From Psychrobacillus sp. FSL H8-0483 (lineage in GTDB: Bacteria > Bacillota > Bacilli > Bacillales_A > Planococcaceae): DNA of 64,000 nt. The notes under the pieces are model-generated. The model ran no database searches and was not told the DNA's origin. It was given only the letters and a program-made list of their open reading frames with translations. The first letter of the stretch is position 1; each line of letters begins with the position of its first letter. Of the stretch, positions 54,544-64,000 are shown piece after piece. The translations under genes were made by a program, and so were the position numbers. Location of the stretch: NCBI RefSeq assembly GCF_038637725.1, contig NZ_CP152052.1, forward strand, positions 2,835,501 to 2,899,500, given 5' to 3'.

Positions 54544-54574
54544 AAAAAAATCGAGCGAGTTTATCTCGCTCGAT
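54544..54574 (-). terminator. terminator of citZ-icd-mdh
   Basis: ATCGAGCGA and TCGCTCGAT pair around a short loop; on the minus strand seven T follow, 16 bp after the mdh stop. Confidence 0.9.
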
Positions 54575-54589
54575 TAATGTTATTATAGA

Positions 54590-55528
54590 TTATGCTAAAA
54601 CGTCCATTACTGCTTTAACTGATTCAGCAGATTTGCTTAATAACGCTTTTTCATCCTCTGTTAGTTCTAATTCAATAATTTTCTCAATGCCACCTGCACC
54701 TAGGACAGTTGGAACACCAAGATAAATTCCGTTCATACCATATTCGCCTTCTAAGTAAGCGATTGATGGTAAAACACGTTTTTGGTCTTTAAGAATAGCT
54801 TCAGCCATTTCTACTAAAGATGCAGCAGGAGCATAGTAAGCAGAACCATTACCAAGAAGGTTAACGATTTCAGCTCCACCTTTACGTGTACGGTCAACAA
54901 TTTCTTCTAAACGAGAAGCGTCAATTAATTTTTCTAATGGAATACCACCAGCATACGAATACCTTACTAGAGGAACCATGTCATCACCATGTCCACCAAG
55001 AACGAAACCAGTTACATCTTTAACAGATAGGTTTAATTCTTGCGCAACAAACGTACGGAAACGAGCTGTATCTAGTACACCTGATTGACCGATTACGCGT
55101 TCTTTTGGTAAGCCTGATTCTTTATATACCGTGTAAGTCATCGCATCAACAGGGTTAGTTAATACAAGGATTGTTGTATTTGGAGAATATTTTACGATTT
55201 CGCTTGTTACAGCTTTCATTACTTTTTGGTTTGTTTGAACTAAATCGTCACGGCTCATACCTGGTTTACGTGCAATCCCAGCAGTAATTATTACTACGTC
55301 TGAGTCTTTTGTATCTTCATAATTTGAAGTACCGATAATGTTAGCGTCAAATCCTTGAACTGGACCTGCCTCCGCCATATCTAAAGCTTTCCCTTTAGTT
55401 GGGTTTTCAGCTTGGGGAATGTCAACTAATACAACATCTCCAAGTTCTTTTTGAGCTAATAAGAATGCAGTTGTAGCACCTGTAAATCCGCCACCGATTA
55501 CTGAGATTTTATTTCTTTTTAATGTCAT
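54590..55528 (-). CDS. mdh: malate dehydrogenase
   Basis: NAD-dependent malate/oxaloacetate enzyme of the TCA cycle, 312 residues, LDH-like class. It shows the Rossmann start [52 protein letters not shown] and the catalytic His in [11 protein letters not shown]. It is third in citZ-icd-mdh, 73 bp after icd. Confidence 0.97.
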   Translation of the reverse strand: MTLKRNKISVIGGGFTGATTAFLLAQKELGDVVLVDIPQAENPTKGKALDMAEAGPVQGFDANIIGTSNYEDTKDSDVVIITAGIARKPGMSRDDLVQTNQKVMKAVTSEIVKYSPNTTILVLTNPVDAMTYTVYKESGLPKERVIGQSGVLDTARFRTFVAQELNLSVKDVTGFVLGGHGDDMVPLVRYSYAGGIPLEKLIDASRLEEIVDRTRKGGAEIVNLLGNGSAYYAPAASLVEMAEAILKDQKRVLPSIAYLEGEYGMNGIYLGVPTVLGAGGIEKIIELELTEDEKALLSKSAESVKAVMDVLA

Positions 55529-55601
55529 TAGAAAACTCTCCTTTTGTTCTAACGTAAAGGAAGGGAAATTCCCTTCCTAAAAACCAAATTTCGTTTTCAG
55601 C

Positions 55602-56867
55602 TTACATGTTTTTAATTAGTTCGTCAGCGAATTCGGAACATTTCACTTCTGTTGCGCCGTCCATTAAACGAGCAAAGTCGTATGTTACTACTTTAGACGC
55701 AATAGATTTTTCCATTGAATCCATGATTAGTTTTGCCGCTTCATTCCAACCAAGGTGTTCAAGCATTAATACACCTGAAAGGATTACAGAAGATGGGTTT
55801 ACTTTATCAAGACCAGCATATTTTGGAGCTGTTCCGTGTGTTGCTTCGAAAATAGCATGACCAGTTACATAGTTAATGTTTGCACCTGGTGCGATACCAA
55901 TACCACCAACTTGAGCAGCTAATGCATCAGAAATATAATCTCCATTTAAGTTCATTGTAGCAACTACATCGAACTCTTTTGGACGAGTTAAAATTTGTTG
56001 TAAGAAGATATCAGCGATTGAATCTTTTACTAATATTTTTCCAGCTGCAAGAGCTTCAGATTGTGCTTTATCAGCAGCTTCTGTGCCTTGTTCTTCTTTA
56101 ATTTGATCGTATTGATTCCAAGTGAATACTTTATCTGCGAATTCTTGTTCAGCTACTTCGTAACCCCAAGTTTTGAAAGCTCCTTCAGTAAACTTCATGA
56201 TATTCCCTTTATGAACTAATGTTAAAGAAGTACGACCTTCTTTAATGATGTAGTTTAAAGCAGCACGTACTAAACGCTTAGTTCCTTCTTCAGAGATTGG
56301 CTTGATCCCGATTCCAGAAGTTTCAGGGAAACGAATGTTTTTAACACCGAATTCTGTTTTTAAGAAATCAATTAATTTTTTAGCATTGTCTGTTCCTTTT
56401 GCATACTCGATACCTGCGTAGATATCTTCTGTGTTTTCACGGAAGATAACCATATCTGTATCTTCTGGACGTTTAACAGGAGAAGGTACTCCAGTGAAAT
56501 AACGAACTGGACGTAGGCAAGTATATAAGTCAAGCTCTTGACGTAATGCTACGTTTAATGAACGAATACCTCCACCGATTGGTGTAGTTAAAGGACCTTT
56601 AATAGCAATTAGATACTCATTAATAACATCTAAAGTTTCTTGAGGTAACCATTCGCCTGTTTGGTCGAAAGCTTTTTGACCAGCAAGAACTTCTTTCCAT
56701 TCAATTTTCTTTTCACCATTATAAGCTTTTTCTACTGAAGCTTCTAATACACGTGATGCTGCAGCCCAGATATCCGGACCCGTTCCGTCTCCCTCGATGA
56801 AAGGAATTACTGCTGTGTTTGGTACGTTAAGAACACCGTTTTCTACTGTAATTTTACCTGATGACAT
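55602..56867 (-). CDS. icd: isocitrate dehydrogenase (NADP)
   Basis: Oxidative decarboxylation of isocitrate to 2-oxoglutarate, 421 residues. Landmarks are [32 protein letters not shown] with the substrate-binding Ser, [15 protein letters not shown] and the NADP-site [11 protein letters not shown]. Second in the operon, with AGGAGG before ATG 56867. Confidence 0.97.
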   Translation of the reverse strand: MSSGKITVENGVLNVPNTAVIPFIEGDGTGPDIWAAASRVLEASVEKAYNGEKKIEWKEVLAGQKAFDQTGEWLPQETLDVINEYLIAIKGPLTTPIGGGIRSLNVALRQELDLYTCLRPVRYFTGVPSPVKRPEDTDMVIFRENTEDIYAGIEYAKGTDNAKKLIDFLKTEFGVKNIRFPETSGIGIKPISEEGTKRLVRAALNYIIKEGRTSLTLVHKGNIMKFTEGAFKTWGYEVAEQEFADKVFTWNQYDQIKEEQGTEAADKAQSEALAAGKILVKDSIADIFLQQILTRPKEFDVVATMNLNGDYISDALAAQVGGIGIAPGANINYVTGHAIFEATHGTAPKYAGLDKVNPSSVILSGVLMLEHLGWNEAAKLIMDSMEKSIASKVVTYDFARLMDGATEVKCSEFADELIKNM

Positions 56868-56946
56868 TTGTTATTTCCTCCTACTATTATAATCATAGGG
56901 CCATAAAGACAATATGTTAAAGCCCTTTCTATTTAAAAAATTGTTC

Positions 56947-58062
56947 TTATCTTTCTTCGATCGGAATATAAGTTTGCATACCCGGTCCAACATATTCAGC
57001 ACGTGGACGAATTAAACGGTTGTCTGCATATTGCTCAAGGATATGAGCAGTCCAACCAGATACACGTGAAACAGCAAAAATAGGTGTAAATAGGTCATGA
57101 TCAATATTTAGAGAATGATATACAGAAGCAGAATAAAAATCTACGTTAGGTGGAAGTTTCTTTTGACCAGTAACTATTTCTTCAATGCGAATCGACATAT
57201 CATATAGTTTTGATTCTCCACGAAGTGTAGTCAGCTTTTTAGACATTTCACGTAAATGTTTTGCACGTGGATCACCTTTTCTATATACACGGTGACCAAA
57301 GCCCATAATTTTTTCTTTATTATCTAATTTAGCTTTAATATACTCGTCCACTTTATCAAGTGAGTCGATTTCAGTTAACATTTTCATTACTTGTTCATTA
57401 GCTCCACCGTGAAGTGGTCCTTTTAGTGCACCAATTGCAGCTACAACCCCTGAGTAAATATCAGATAAAGTTGCCACACATACACGCGCAGTAAATGTAG
57501 ATGCATTTAACTCATGATCTGCATGTAGTACAAGTGCTTTATCAAATGCTTCGACTTCAATTTCTTCTGGAAGTGTACCTGAAAGCATGTACAAGAAGTT
57601 TGCAGCGTATCCTAAATCAGTTCTAGGAGCAACTGGATCTAGACCTCTACGTACACGTGAGAATGCAGTAACTAAAGTGGAAAGTTTTGCTTGCAGTTGA
57701 ATTGCTTTTAAGTAGTTTGCTTCCTCGGACATATCTTCAGCTGCATCATCATATAATGCTAGCATAGAGACTGCTGTTCTTAGAGCAGACATTGGATGAA
57801 CTTTATCAATTGGATAAGTTTTGAAATGATTTAAAACTTCTTGAGGGACTGCCATATTATCAGCTAATTGTTGTTTTAGTTCTGATAGCTCTCCTGCTTT
57901 TGGTAGGCGCTTATGCCACAGTAAGTACACAACCTCTTCAAAGCTTGCATTAGTTGCTAAATCATCGATATCATAGCCAACGTATGTAAGTGTGTCATCA
58001 ATAATAGAACTGATGGCCGTCTGCGTTGCTACAATTCCTTCTAAACCACGAGTTGCTGTCAT
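56947..58062 (-). CDS. citZ: citrate synthase
   Basis: Condenses acetyl-CoA and oxaloacetate, first step of the TCA cycle. The 371-residue short-type enzyme has the catalytic His in VLHADHELNASTF, GPLHGGANEQVMKML, MGFGHRVYRKGDPRA and the C-terminal Asp in NVDFYSASVYHSL. First gene of citZ-icd-mdh, with GGGAG before ATG 58062. Confidence 0.97.
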   Translation of the reverse strand: MTATRGLEGIVATQTAISSIIDDTLTYVGYDIDDLATNASFEEVVYLLWHKRLPKAGELSELKQQLADNMAVPQEVLNHFKTYPIDKVHPMSALRTAVSMLALYDDAAEDMSEEANYLKAIQLQAKLSTLVTAFSRVRRGLDPVAPRTDLGYAANFLYMLSGTLPEEIEVEAFDKALVLHADHELNASTFTARVCVATLSDIYSGVVAAIGALKGPLHGGANEQVMKMLTEIDSLDKVDEYIKAKLDNKEKIMGFGHRVYRKGDPRAKHLREMSKKLTTLRGESKLYDMSIRIEEIVTGQKKLPPNVDFYSASVYHSLNIDHDLFTPIFAVSRVSGWTAHILEQYADNRLIRPRAEYVGPGMQTYIPIEER

Positions 58063-58151
58063 TTCTAAATCTCCCTTTCAACAGTACAATAATTCGCTCT
58101 ACCTCTTTCGTAAACCGAAATACTATCTGTATGTATTATATTTCCTGAACT

Positions 58152-58207
58152 GCGTACTCCCATATTATATATCATAATTGGCGAATTTGTGAATGAAAAC
58201 GCTTGAA
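58152..58207 (-). promoter_or_regulatory. citZ promoter with CcpA cre-like site
   Basis: On the minus strand TTCACA (58193-58188), an 18-bp spacer and TATAAT near 58169-58164 form a promoter, about 100 bp before citZ. Directly upstream, plus-strand TGAAAACGCTTGAA (58194-58207) matches the cre consensus TGWAARCGYTWNCW at 13 of 14 positions. CcpA control of citZ is known in B. subtilis. Confidence 0.65.
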
Positions 58208-58255
58208 ATAAAATAAATAAGAAATTTCAATCTCCTAATTTATTGAAAAGAATGG

Positions 58256-59236
58256 ATGAAAATGATTGCTCTGCAAATAAATAAAAAAGAAATTGTGACT
58301 TATTGGGTTCCAATAGGAATAATTATACTAATACTATTTATAGCTTACCCTCTTTCATTGGCTATTTTATGTGGTTACTTTCTATTCCCAATTACAAATT
58401 TCTTTTATAATAAAATAAAAATGCCAATTATTTTTAGTGTTTTGTTAACAGAAGCACTGATTTTAACAGGAGTTTTATTATTTCTATTCTTTATAGTGCA
58501 GACATTAATAGATCTCATCCCACTTATACACGACCATGTAGTCCTATTACCAATCGATCAATTACAAAAACATCCAATCTTTTTAATGTTTGAAGGGGAG
58601 TTTCAGGAATTATTAAATAAGTTATTAAATAATCTATTAATAAATCTCACCCATCTACCTTCTTATTTTTTTGAAGTATTTCTTTTTAGTATTGGGTTAT
58701 TTTTTTCACTAACCGAATCTACAAAAGATCGTCTTTGGTTTCTCGTTTACTTTCCTAAAAAATCTCGCTCCTTTTTTCAAAGGGCTCTGATAAAGGCCTC
58801 TGTTGTCGTAAATAAATTTTTATCTGTGGGGTTAAAACTTTTTTTACTAACTTTTTTGCTATTATCCATTGGGTTTATCGTTTTAGGCTTACATAATCCC
58901 ATAAAATACGCTTTTCTAATTTCATTAGTAGATAGTATCCCTTTCTTAGGTACTGGCCTCATTCTAATTCCGCTTAGTGTATATTTCTTTCTTATGGATG
59001 AACAGATAGTCGGTACAATCATTTTACTTCTCTATCTATTTGTTCAATTAACAAGACATATTGTCGACTCTATGCTTTGGTCTGCCTCTATGCAAATAAA
59101 GGCTGTCCACGTATTCTTTCTAAGCGCGGCAGCCATATTATTATTTGGGTTTATAGGTATATTATTTAGCCCATTTATTTATTTGTTCGCAAATAAGTGG
59201 GAGAGCCTTACGAAGACTTCTACTTCATCACAATAA
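58256..59236 (+). CDS. ytvI: AI-2E family (YtvI-like) membrane protein
   Basis: A 326-residue polytopic protein of the AI-2E/PerM family: about seven to eight helices, with YPLSLAILCGYFLFPI early and the family mark LISLVDSIPFLGTGLILIP late. B. subtilis ytvI lies at the same place next to citZ. The transported compound is not known. ATG 58256 is weakly supported, as only GAATGG stands before it; ATG 58262 is an alternative. The 3' end overlaps fxsA by 17 bp on the other strand. Confidence 0.85.
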   Translation: MKMIALQINKKEIVTYWVPIGIIILILFIAYPLSLAILCGYFLFPITNFFYNKIKMPIIFSVLLTEALILTGVLLFLFFIVQTLIDLIPLIHDHVVLLPIDQLQKHPIFLMFEGEFQELLNKLLNNLLINLTHLPSYFFEVFLFSIGLFFSLTESTKDRLWFLVYFPKKSRSFFQRALIKASVVVNKFLSVGLKLFLLTFLLLSIGFIVLGLHNPIKYAFLISLVDSIPFLGTGLILIPLSVYFFLMDEQIVGTIILLLYLFVQLTRHIVDSMLWSASMQIKAVHVFFLSAAAILLFGFIGILFSPFIYLFANKWESLTKTSTSSQ

Positions 59237-59606
59237 CTTGACCATTTTTCATTTTTTTTCGAATCCATCGATAAATAATTGGTTTAAATAATTTTCGAGT
59301 TGGAGCAAATAAAAGCATGAAGCCAAGGATATCTGAAATGAAACCTGGGAGCACTACTAAAATCGCTCCAACAAAAATGCATATTCCATTAATGGCAGCT
59401 TGACCGGGTGCTTGATAATTCTTCACACTATCTGAAACTTCTCGGAATGCTTTCATACCTTGTTTTTTCGCAAAATACCCACCGATCACTCCACTTGCTA
59501 TTATTAAAAGAAACGTATTTCCAACACCTATTGTTTTACCGGATAGGAGTAAAATATATAACTCAATTGCAGGAATTATGATGAACAAACTAATAATCCA
59601 TTTCAT
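59220..59606 (-). CDS. fxsA: FxsA family membrane protein
   Basis: A 128-residue protein of the FxsA family with three to four helices and the motif GVGNTFLLIIASGVIGGYFA followed by GILVVLPGFISD-like sequence (ILVVLPGFISDILGFMLL). In E. coli FxsA affects exclusion of phage T7; the role here is unknown. ATG 59606 lies five bases after GGAAGGTG; the longer frame from 59621 covers that site. Confidence 0.9.
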   Translation of the reverse strand: MKWIISLFIIIPAIELYILLLSGKTIGVGNTFLLIIASGVIGGYFAKKQGMKAFREVSDSVKNYQAPGQAAINGICIFVGAILVVLPGFISDILGFMLLFAPTRKLFKPIIYRWIRKKMKNGQVIVMK

Positions 59607-59634
59607 ACATTCACCTTCCATATATATAATAATT

Positions 59635-59823
59635 GCCTCACCCTTTTGGGTGAGGCATATTGTTGTAGAAAAATCTTAATTTAAGGTGTCACCTCTGACT
59701 GTTTTGAAAACGTAAGTCAGTCGAGGCGCGCAAGCACCGCTTTTCTGCGACGAGCTTCGCGCAGGAGTAACGAAGAATGAAATCATTTGTCAACAGTCTG
59801 TTGCCTCACCTTTTGGGTGAGGC
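59635..59823. repeat. duplicated GCCTCACC hairpins flanking a GC-rich repeat
   Basis: GCCTCACCC-TTTT-GGGTGAGGC (59635-59656) and GCCTCACC-TTTTG-GGTGAGGC (59803-59823) are nearly identical. Between them is a GC-rich patch with GAGGCGCGCAAGCACCGC and GCTTCGCGCAGGAGT. One hairpin may be the terminator of pyk; neither has a good T-run. Confidence 0.6.
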
Positions 59824-59831
59824 TATTACTA

Positions 59832-61592
59832 TTAAATAATACTTGCATGGCCATGATAAATTACACCAGTTACAGCATCTATCGTTAATTCTTGGCCATT
59901 TCCAATTAATTTAGTCGCATTTTCAACGCCGACAATGACTGGAATTCCTAAGCTTAAACCTACTACTGCCGCGTGACTTGTTAAGCCACCCTCTTCCGTA
60001 ATTAGTCCTTTGCATTTTTCAATTCCAGGAATCATATCTTTGTCGGACCCAATTGTTACAATAATACTATTGGAAGTATCTTTTCCTTCTAACTCTTTCG
60101 CACTATTTACAACAAGGGCTTTACCAAATGCAGTCATTCTACCGATTCCTTGGCCTTTTGCAACCATGTCACCAATTATATGTACTTTCATCAAGTTAGT
60201 AGTACCAGCTTCTCCAACAGGAACTCCTGCTGTAATGACCACAAGATCTCCATGAGTTACATAATGATGAAGGATACTTTCCTCGACTGCTACTTCTAAA
60301 ATTTCGTCTGTAGATTGTGCTTTCCTTCCAACTATCGGGTAAACACCCCATACAAGCGTCAATTTTCGAGACGGTGTAATAGAGGAAGTGACTGCAATAA
60401 TTGGAACTCCGGGTCTAAACTTAGCAATCATTTTAGCAGTATAGCCACTTTCTGTAGGTGCAATTACAGCTTTCACTTTTAAGTTGATCGCTGTATGTGC
60501 TGCAGCTTGTCCAATCGCATCTGTTAAGTTTACTTCTCTTGCTTTACTTAGCTTCGTTACATTCGCCCGATAATCTACAGCGTTTTCTGTTCGCTTTGCA
60601 ATTTTGTCCATCGTTTGAACTGCTTCTACTGGATATAAACCAGCTGCAGTTTCTCCAGAAAGCATAATTGCATCTGTTCCGTCAAAAATTGCATTTGCAA
60701 CATCACTCGCTTCTGCACGAGTTGGTCTTGGATTACGTTGCATAGAATCTAACATTTGAGTTGCAGTTATTACTGGCTTTCCAGCTTCATTACATTTTTG
60801 AATAAGACTTTTTTGCACTAATGGAACTTCTTCTGCAGGAATTTCAACACCAAGATCTCCCCTTGCCACCATTAAGCCATCCGAAACTAGAATAATCTCA
60901 TCGATATTATCTACGCCTTCTTGGTTTTCAATTTTAGGGATGATTTGAATTTGAGCACCATTATTTTTTTCTAAAAGCTCTCTAATTTCTAATACATCTT
61001 TTGCACGTCGTACAAAGGATGCCGCGATGAAATCTACGTCTTGTTCTATTCCAAACAAAATATCCTTTGCATCCTTTTCTGTTATTCCTGGTAATTGGAC
61101 AGATACTCCTGGAACATTTACACCTTTATTATTTTTTAACGTACCAGCATTTTGAACGAATGTTGAAATAATTCCATCACTTATATTAATCTTTGTCACA
61201 ACTAACTCAATTAATCCGTCATCAAGTAATATAATAGAACCTTCCTGTACGTCTTCGATTAACTTCTCATAGGAAATAGAGAAACGTTCTGTGTTTCCTA
61301 ACACTTCCGTCATCGAAATATCGATTGTTTGTCCAGAAATCAATTCAATAGAATCATTCTCCATTTTATGTGTTCGAATTTCAGGGCCTTTTGTATCTAA
61401 TAAGATCCCAACAATTTTCCCTAGTTTTTTAGATACTGCTTTTATTGTTTTAATTCTAGCCGCATGCTCTTCGTGGCTACCATGTGAAAAATTTAATCGG
61501 GCAACATTCATTCCAGCTTCAATTAATTTTTCTAACATTTCCTCCGATTCACTTGCAGGTCCAATTGTACAAACTATTTTAGTTTTTCTCAT
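59832..61592 (-). CDS. pyk: pyruvate kinase with C-terminal PEP-utiliser domain
   Basis: Last step of glycolysis, making ATP and pyruvate. The 586-residue chain has [26 protein letters not shown], the catalytic region [24 protein letters not shown] and ATQMLDSM. About 90 extra residues at the C-terminus contain the PEP-utiliser motif [20 protein letters not shown], as in other Bacillales. The ATG at 61592 lies seven bases after AAAGGA; the frame to 61673 overlaps pfkA. Confidence 0.97.
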   Translation of the reverse strand: MRKTKIVCTIGPASESEEMLEKLIEAGMNVARLNFSHGSHEEHAARIKTIKAVSKKLGKIVGILLDTKGPEIRTHKMENDSIELISGQTIDISMTEVLGNTERFSISYEKLIEDVQEGSIILLDDGLIELVVTKINISDGIISTFVQNAGTLKNNKGVNVPGVSVQLPGITEKDAKDILFGIEQDVDFIAASFVRRAKDVLEIRELLEKNNGAQIQIIPKIENQEGVDNIDEIILVSDGLMVARGDLGVEIPAEEVPLVQKSLIQKCNEAGKPVITATQMLDSMQRNPRPTRAEASDVANAIFDGTDAIMLSGETAAGLYPVEAVQTMDKIAKRTENAVDYRANVTKLSKAREVNLTDAIGQAAAHTAINLKVKAVIAPTESGYTAKMIAKFRPGVPIIAVTSSITPSRKLTLVWGVYPIVGRKAQSTDEILEVAVEESILHHYVTHGDLVVITAGVPVGEAGTTNLMKVHIIGDMVAKGQGIGRMTAFGKALVVNSAKELEGKDTSNSIIVTIGSDKDMIPGIEKCKGLITEEGGLTSHAAVVGLSLGIPVIVGVENATKLIGNGQELTIDAVTGVIYHGHASII

Positions 61593-61629
61593 AGTACAGT
61601 CCTTTCTAATTAAAGAAATATTTAGCTGA

Positions 61630-62589
<960 letters not shown>

Positions 62590-62643
62590 CTATTTCCCCT
62601 CCATCCTATGTAATTAATAGAATAAGCTTATCACGAAATGGCT

Positions 62644-62672
62644 AAAAAAAAAAATGCGCCTTATCTAGACGC
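62644..62672 (-). terminator. terminator overlapping the accA stop
   Basis: On the minus strand AAATGCG and CGCATTT pair and T-runs follow. The accA stop TAA lies in the loop, so its last codons form the 5' arm. Confidence 0.85.
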
Positions 62673-63629
62673 ATTTCCCTCCGTGAACTCCCCAATATTT
62701 TTAAACTTAGCATAACGATTTTCAATCAATTCATCTGCTGAAAGCTTACATAGTTGTTGTAAAGAGTTTATAAGTGCTTCTTTCATATACGTTGCTTGTG
62801 CATCTAGGTCTCTATGAGCACCTCCATGTACTTCTCGAACAATCGTATCAATAATATTCATTTCTTTTAAATCCGGTGCTGTAATCTTCATCGCTTCAGC
62901 AGCTTGCTTCGCAAGAGATGCATCTTTCCATAAAATAGAAGCTGCTCCTTCTGGTGAGATTACGGAGTAAGTAGAGTTCTCTAACATATGAATGTGATTA
63001 GCAACTCCTAAAGCTAGTGCTCCACCACTACCACCTTCACCGATTACGACACTAATTACCGGAACTTTTAAGCCAGCCATTTCTACTAAGTTCCTAGCGA
63101 TTGCTTCACTTTGACCTCGCTCTTCTGCAGCTTTACCTGGATAAGCTCCTTTAGTATCGATAAAACAAATAATTGGACGATTAAATTTTTCCGCTTGTTT
63201 CATTAAACGTAATGCTTTTCGGTATCCCTCTGGATGTGGCATCCCAAAATTACGTCTAATATTTTCTTTCGTATCCAGACCACGCTGATGCCCAATAATA
63301 GTAATTGGTTTTCCGTCTAATAAAGCTATTCCGCCTATGATTGCCGCATCATCCCCATACAAACGGTCTCCATGAAGTTCAATAAAATCTGTACATAATA
63401 ATTGAATATAGTCTCTTGTCGTCGGACGATTTGGATGGCGGGCTACTTGTACACGGTCCCAAGGTTCCATATTTTCATAAATTTCTTTTTCTAATTTTCT
63501 TAATCGATCTTCTAAATTTTCAATTTCTACTGTCATATCTACTTCTGCATTTACAGTGTATTCTTTTAGTTCAATTATTTTATTTTTCAGTTGAATAATT
63601 GGCTCTTCAAAAGGTAGTGCTTTTACCAT
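62661..63629 (-). CDS. accA: acetyl-CoA carboxylase carboxyltransferase subunit alpha
   Basis: Alpha chain of the carboxyltransferase that makes malonyl-CoA for fatty-acid synthesis. The 322-residue protein has [45 protein letters not shown] and [23 protein letters not shown] stands seven bases before ATG 63629. It overlaps accD by seven bases, so the two chains are coupled. Confidence 0.97.
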   Translation of the reverse strand: MVKALPFEEPIIQLKNKIIELKEYTVNAEVDMTVEIENLEDRLRKLEKEIYENMEPWDRVQVARHPNRPTTRDYIQLLCTDFIELHGDRLYGDDAAIIGGIALLDGKPITIIGHQRGLDTKENIRRNFGMPHPEGYRKALRLMKQAEKFNRPIICFIDTKGAYPGKAAEERGQSEAIARNLVEMAGLKVPVISVVIGEGGSGGALALGVANHIHMLENSTYSVISPEGAASILWKDASLAKQAAEAMKITAPDLKEMNIIDTIVREVHGGAHRDLDAQATYMKEALINSLQQLCKLSADELIENRYAKFKNIGEFTEGNASR

Positions 63630-64000
63630 GGGGATACCTCCTTACGCTCATGCATTTGAACAAGTAATGCTACTGTTTCTCGCATATCTTTTCTGTGTAT
63701 TACCGCATCCAACTGACCATGATCCAATAAAAATTCGGCGGTTTGAAAATCTTCTGGAAGTTTTTCGCGAACAGTTTGCTCGATTACTCTTCGACCTGCA
63801 AATCCAATTAAAGCTTTTGGCTCTGCAATATTAATATCTCCAACGGAAGCAAAACTTGCAGAAACTCCTCCTGTTGTCGGGTGAGTCAAAATCGAAATAT
63901 ATAGAAGACCATGATCACTATGTCTTCTTAACGCTACGGAAGTTTTCGCCATTTGCATGAGGGATAATACCCCTTCTTGCATCCTTGCTCCACCACTAGC
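63623..64000 (-). CDS. accD: acetyl-CoA carboxylase carboxyltransferase subunit beta, C-terminal part (5' end off window)
   Basis: Beta chain of carboxyltransferase. The frame stays open to the right edge, reading [20 protein letters not shown], then [20 protein letters not shown] and [20 protein letters not shown], all typical of AccD. The N-terminal zinc ribbon lies beyond the window. It overlaps accA. Confidence 0.95.
   Translation of the reverse strand, partial: ASGGARMQEGVLSLMQMAKTSVALRRHSDHGLLYISILTHPTTGGVSASFASVGDINIAEPKALIGFAGRRVIEQTVREKLPEDFQTAEFLLDHGQLDAVIHRKDMRETVALLVQMHERKEVSPW

Overview
The window comes from an AT-rich, endospore-forming member of the Bacillota, order Bacillales. 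The gene content and order fit a Planococcaceae- or Bacillaceae-type genome such as Psychrobacillus, Lysinibacillus or Solibacillus, but no species can be assigned from sequence alone. The evidence is a spore protein gene (sspI), three T-box leaders, an L20-type infC leader, a sigma-W promoter in front of ysdB, and a long block matching the Bacillus subtilis order (thrS, dnaI, dnaB, nrdR, speD, gapB, coaE, mutM, polA, phoR, phoP, mdh, icd, citZ, then pyk, pfkA, accA, accD). Several families of Bacillales-type intergenic repeats are present. No rRNA, tRNA, CRISPR array, prophage or intact insertion sequence was seen.

Region 1 (1-12794) is the most distinctive part. The 3' end of rpoN (sigma-54) converges on an eight-gene minus-strand histidine-utilisation operon: hutU, an amino-acid ABC transporter (binding protein, permease, ATPase), a YjiH-type membrane protein, hutI, an M20-family hydrolase and hutH. 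Divergent from hutU is a sigma-54-dependent activator with PAS, AAA+ and Fis-type domains. A consensus-perfect -24/-12 promoter (10783-10768) lies directly in front of hutU, with a pair of near-identical 16-mers further upstream as candidate activator sites. This differs from the HutP antitermination control of B. subtilis. No hutG is present; the M20 protein occupies a place in the pathway order where a formiminoglutamate hydrolase might be expected, and its metal-ligand Glu is replaced by Gln.

Region 2 (12800-34500) is a mosaic. It holds a four-gene operon of nucleotide-related proteins including a GrpB-NUDIX fusion, an MFS transporter, pheST behind a Phe T-box, an rRNA methyltransferase, sspI, an oxidoreductase, and a second Phe-type T-box in front of an NSS-family transporter, which predicts an aromatic amino-acid importer. 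It also holds a group II intron scar, a broken partial copy of the M42 peptidase gene, an S-layer-homology exported protein, argF, the intact M42 peptidase, a DUF2207 membrane protein and an all-alpha dUTPase. Repeats and remnants are concentrated here.

Region 3 (34500-64000) is conserved core: ysdB/ysdA, infC-rpmI-rplT (AUU start and L20-type attenuator), T-box-thrS, the primosome loaders dnaB-dnaI, nrdR, speD, gapB with CcpN-like boxes, coaE-mutM-polA, hflKC, phoPR with a coupled ATP-grasp gene, the citZ-icd-mdh TCA block, ytvI/fxsA, and pyk-pfkA-accA-accD, which runs off the right edge. The speD promoter sits in an 11-bp perfect inverted repeat and is followed by a folded leader RNA.

Start sites were corrected where a ribosome-binding site or family length favoured an internal codon. 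Roles rest on recognised family motifs read by eye; no database search was run.
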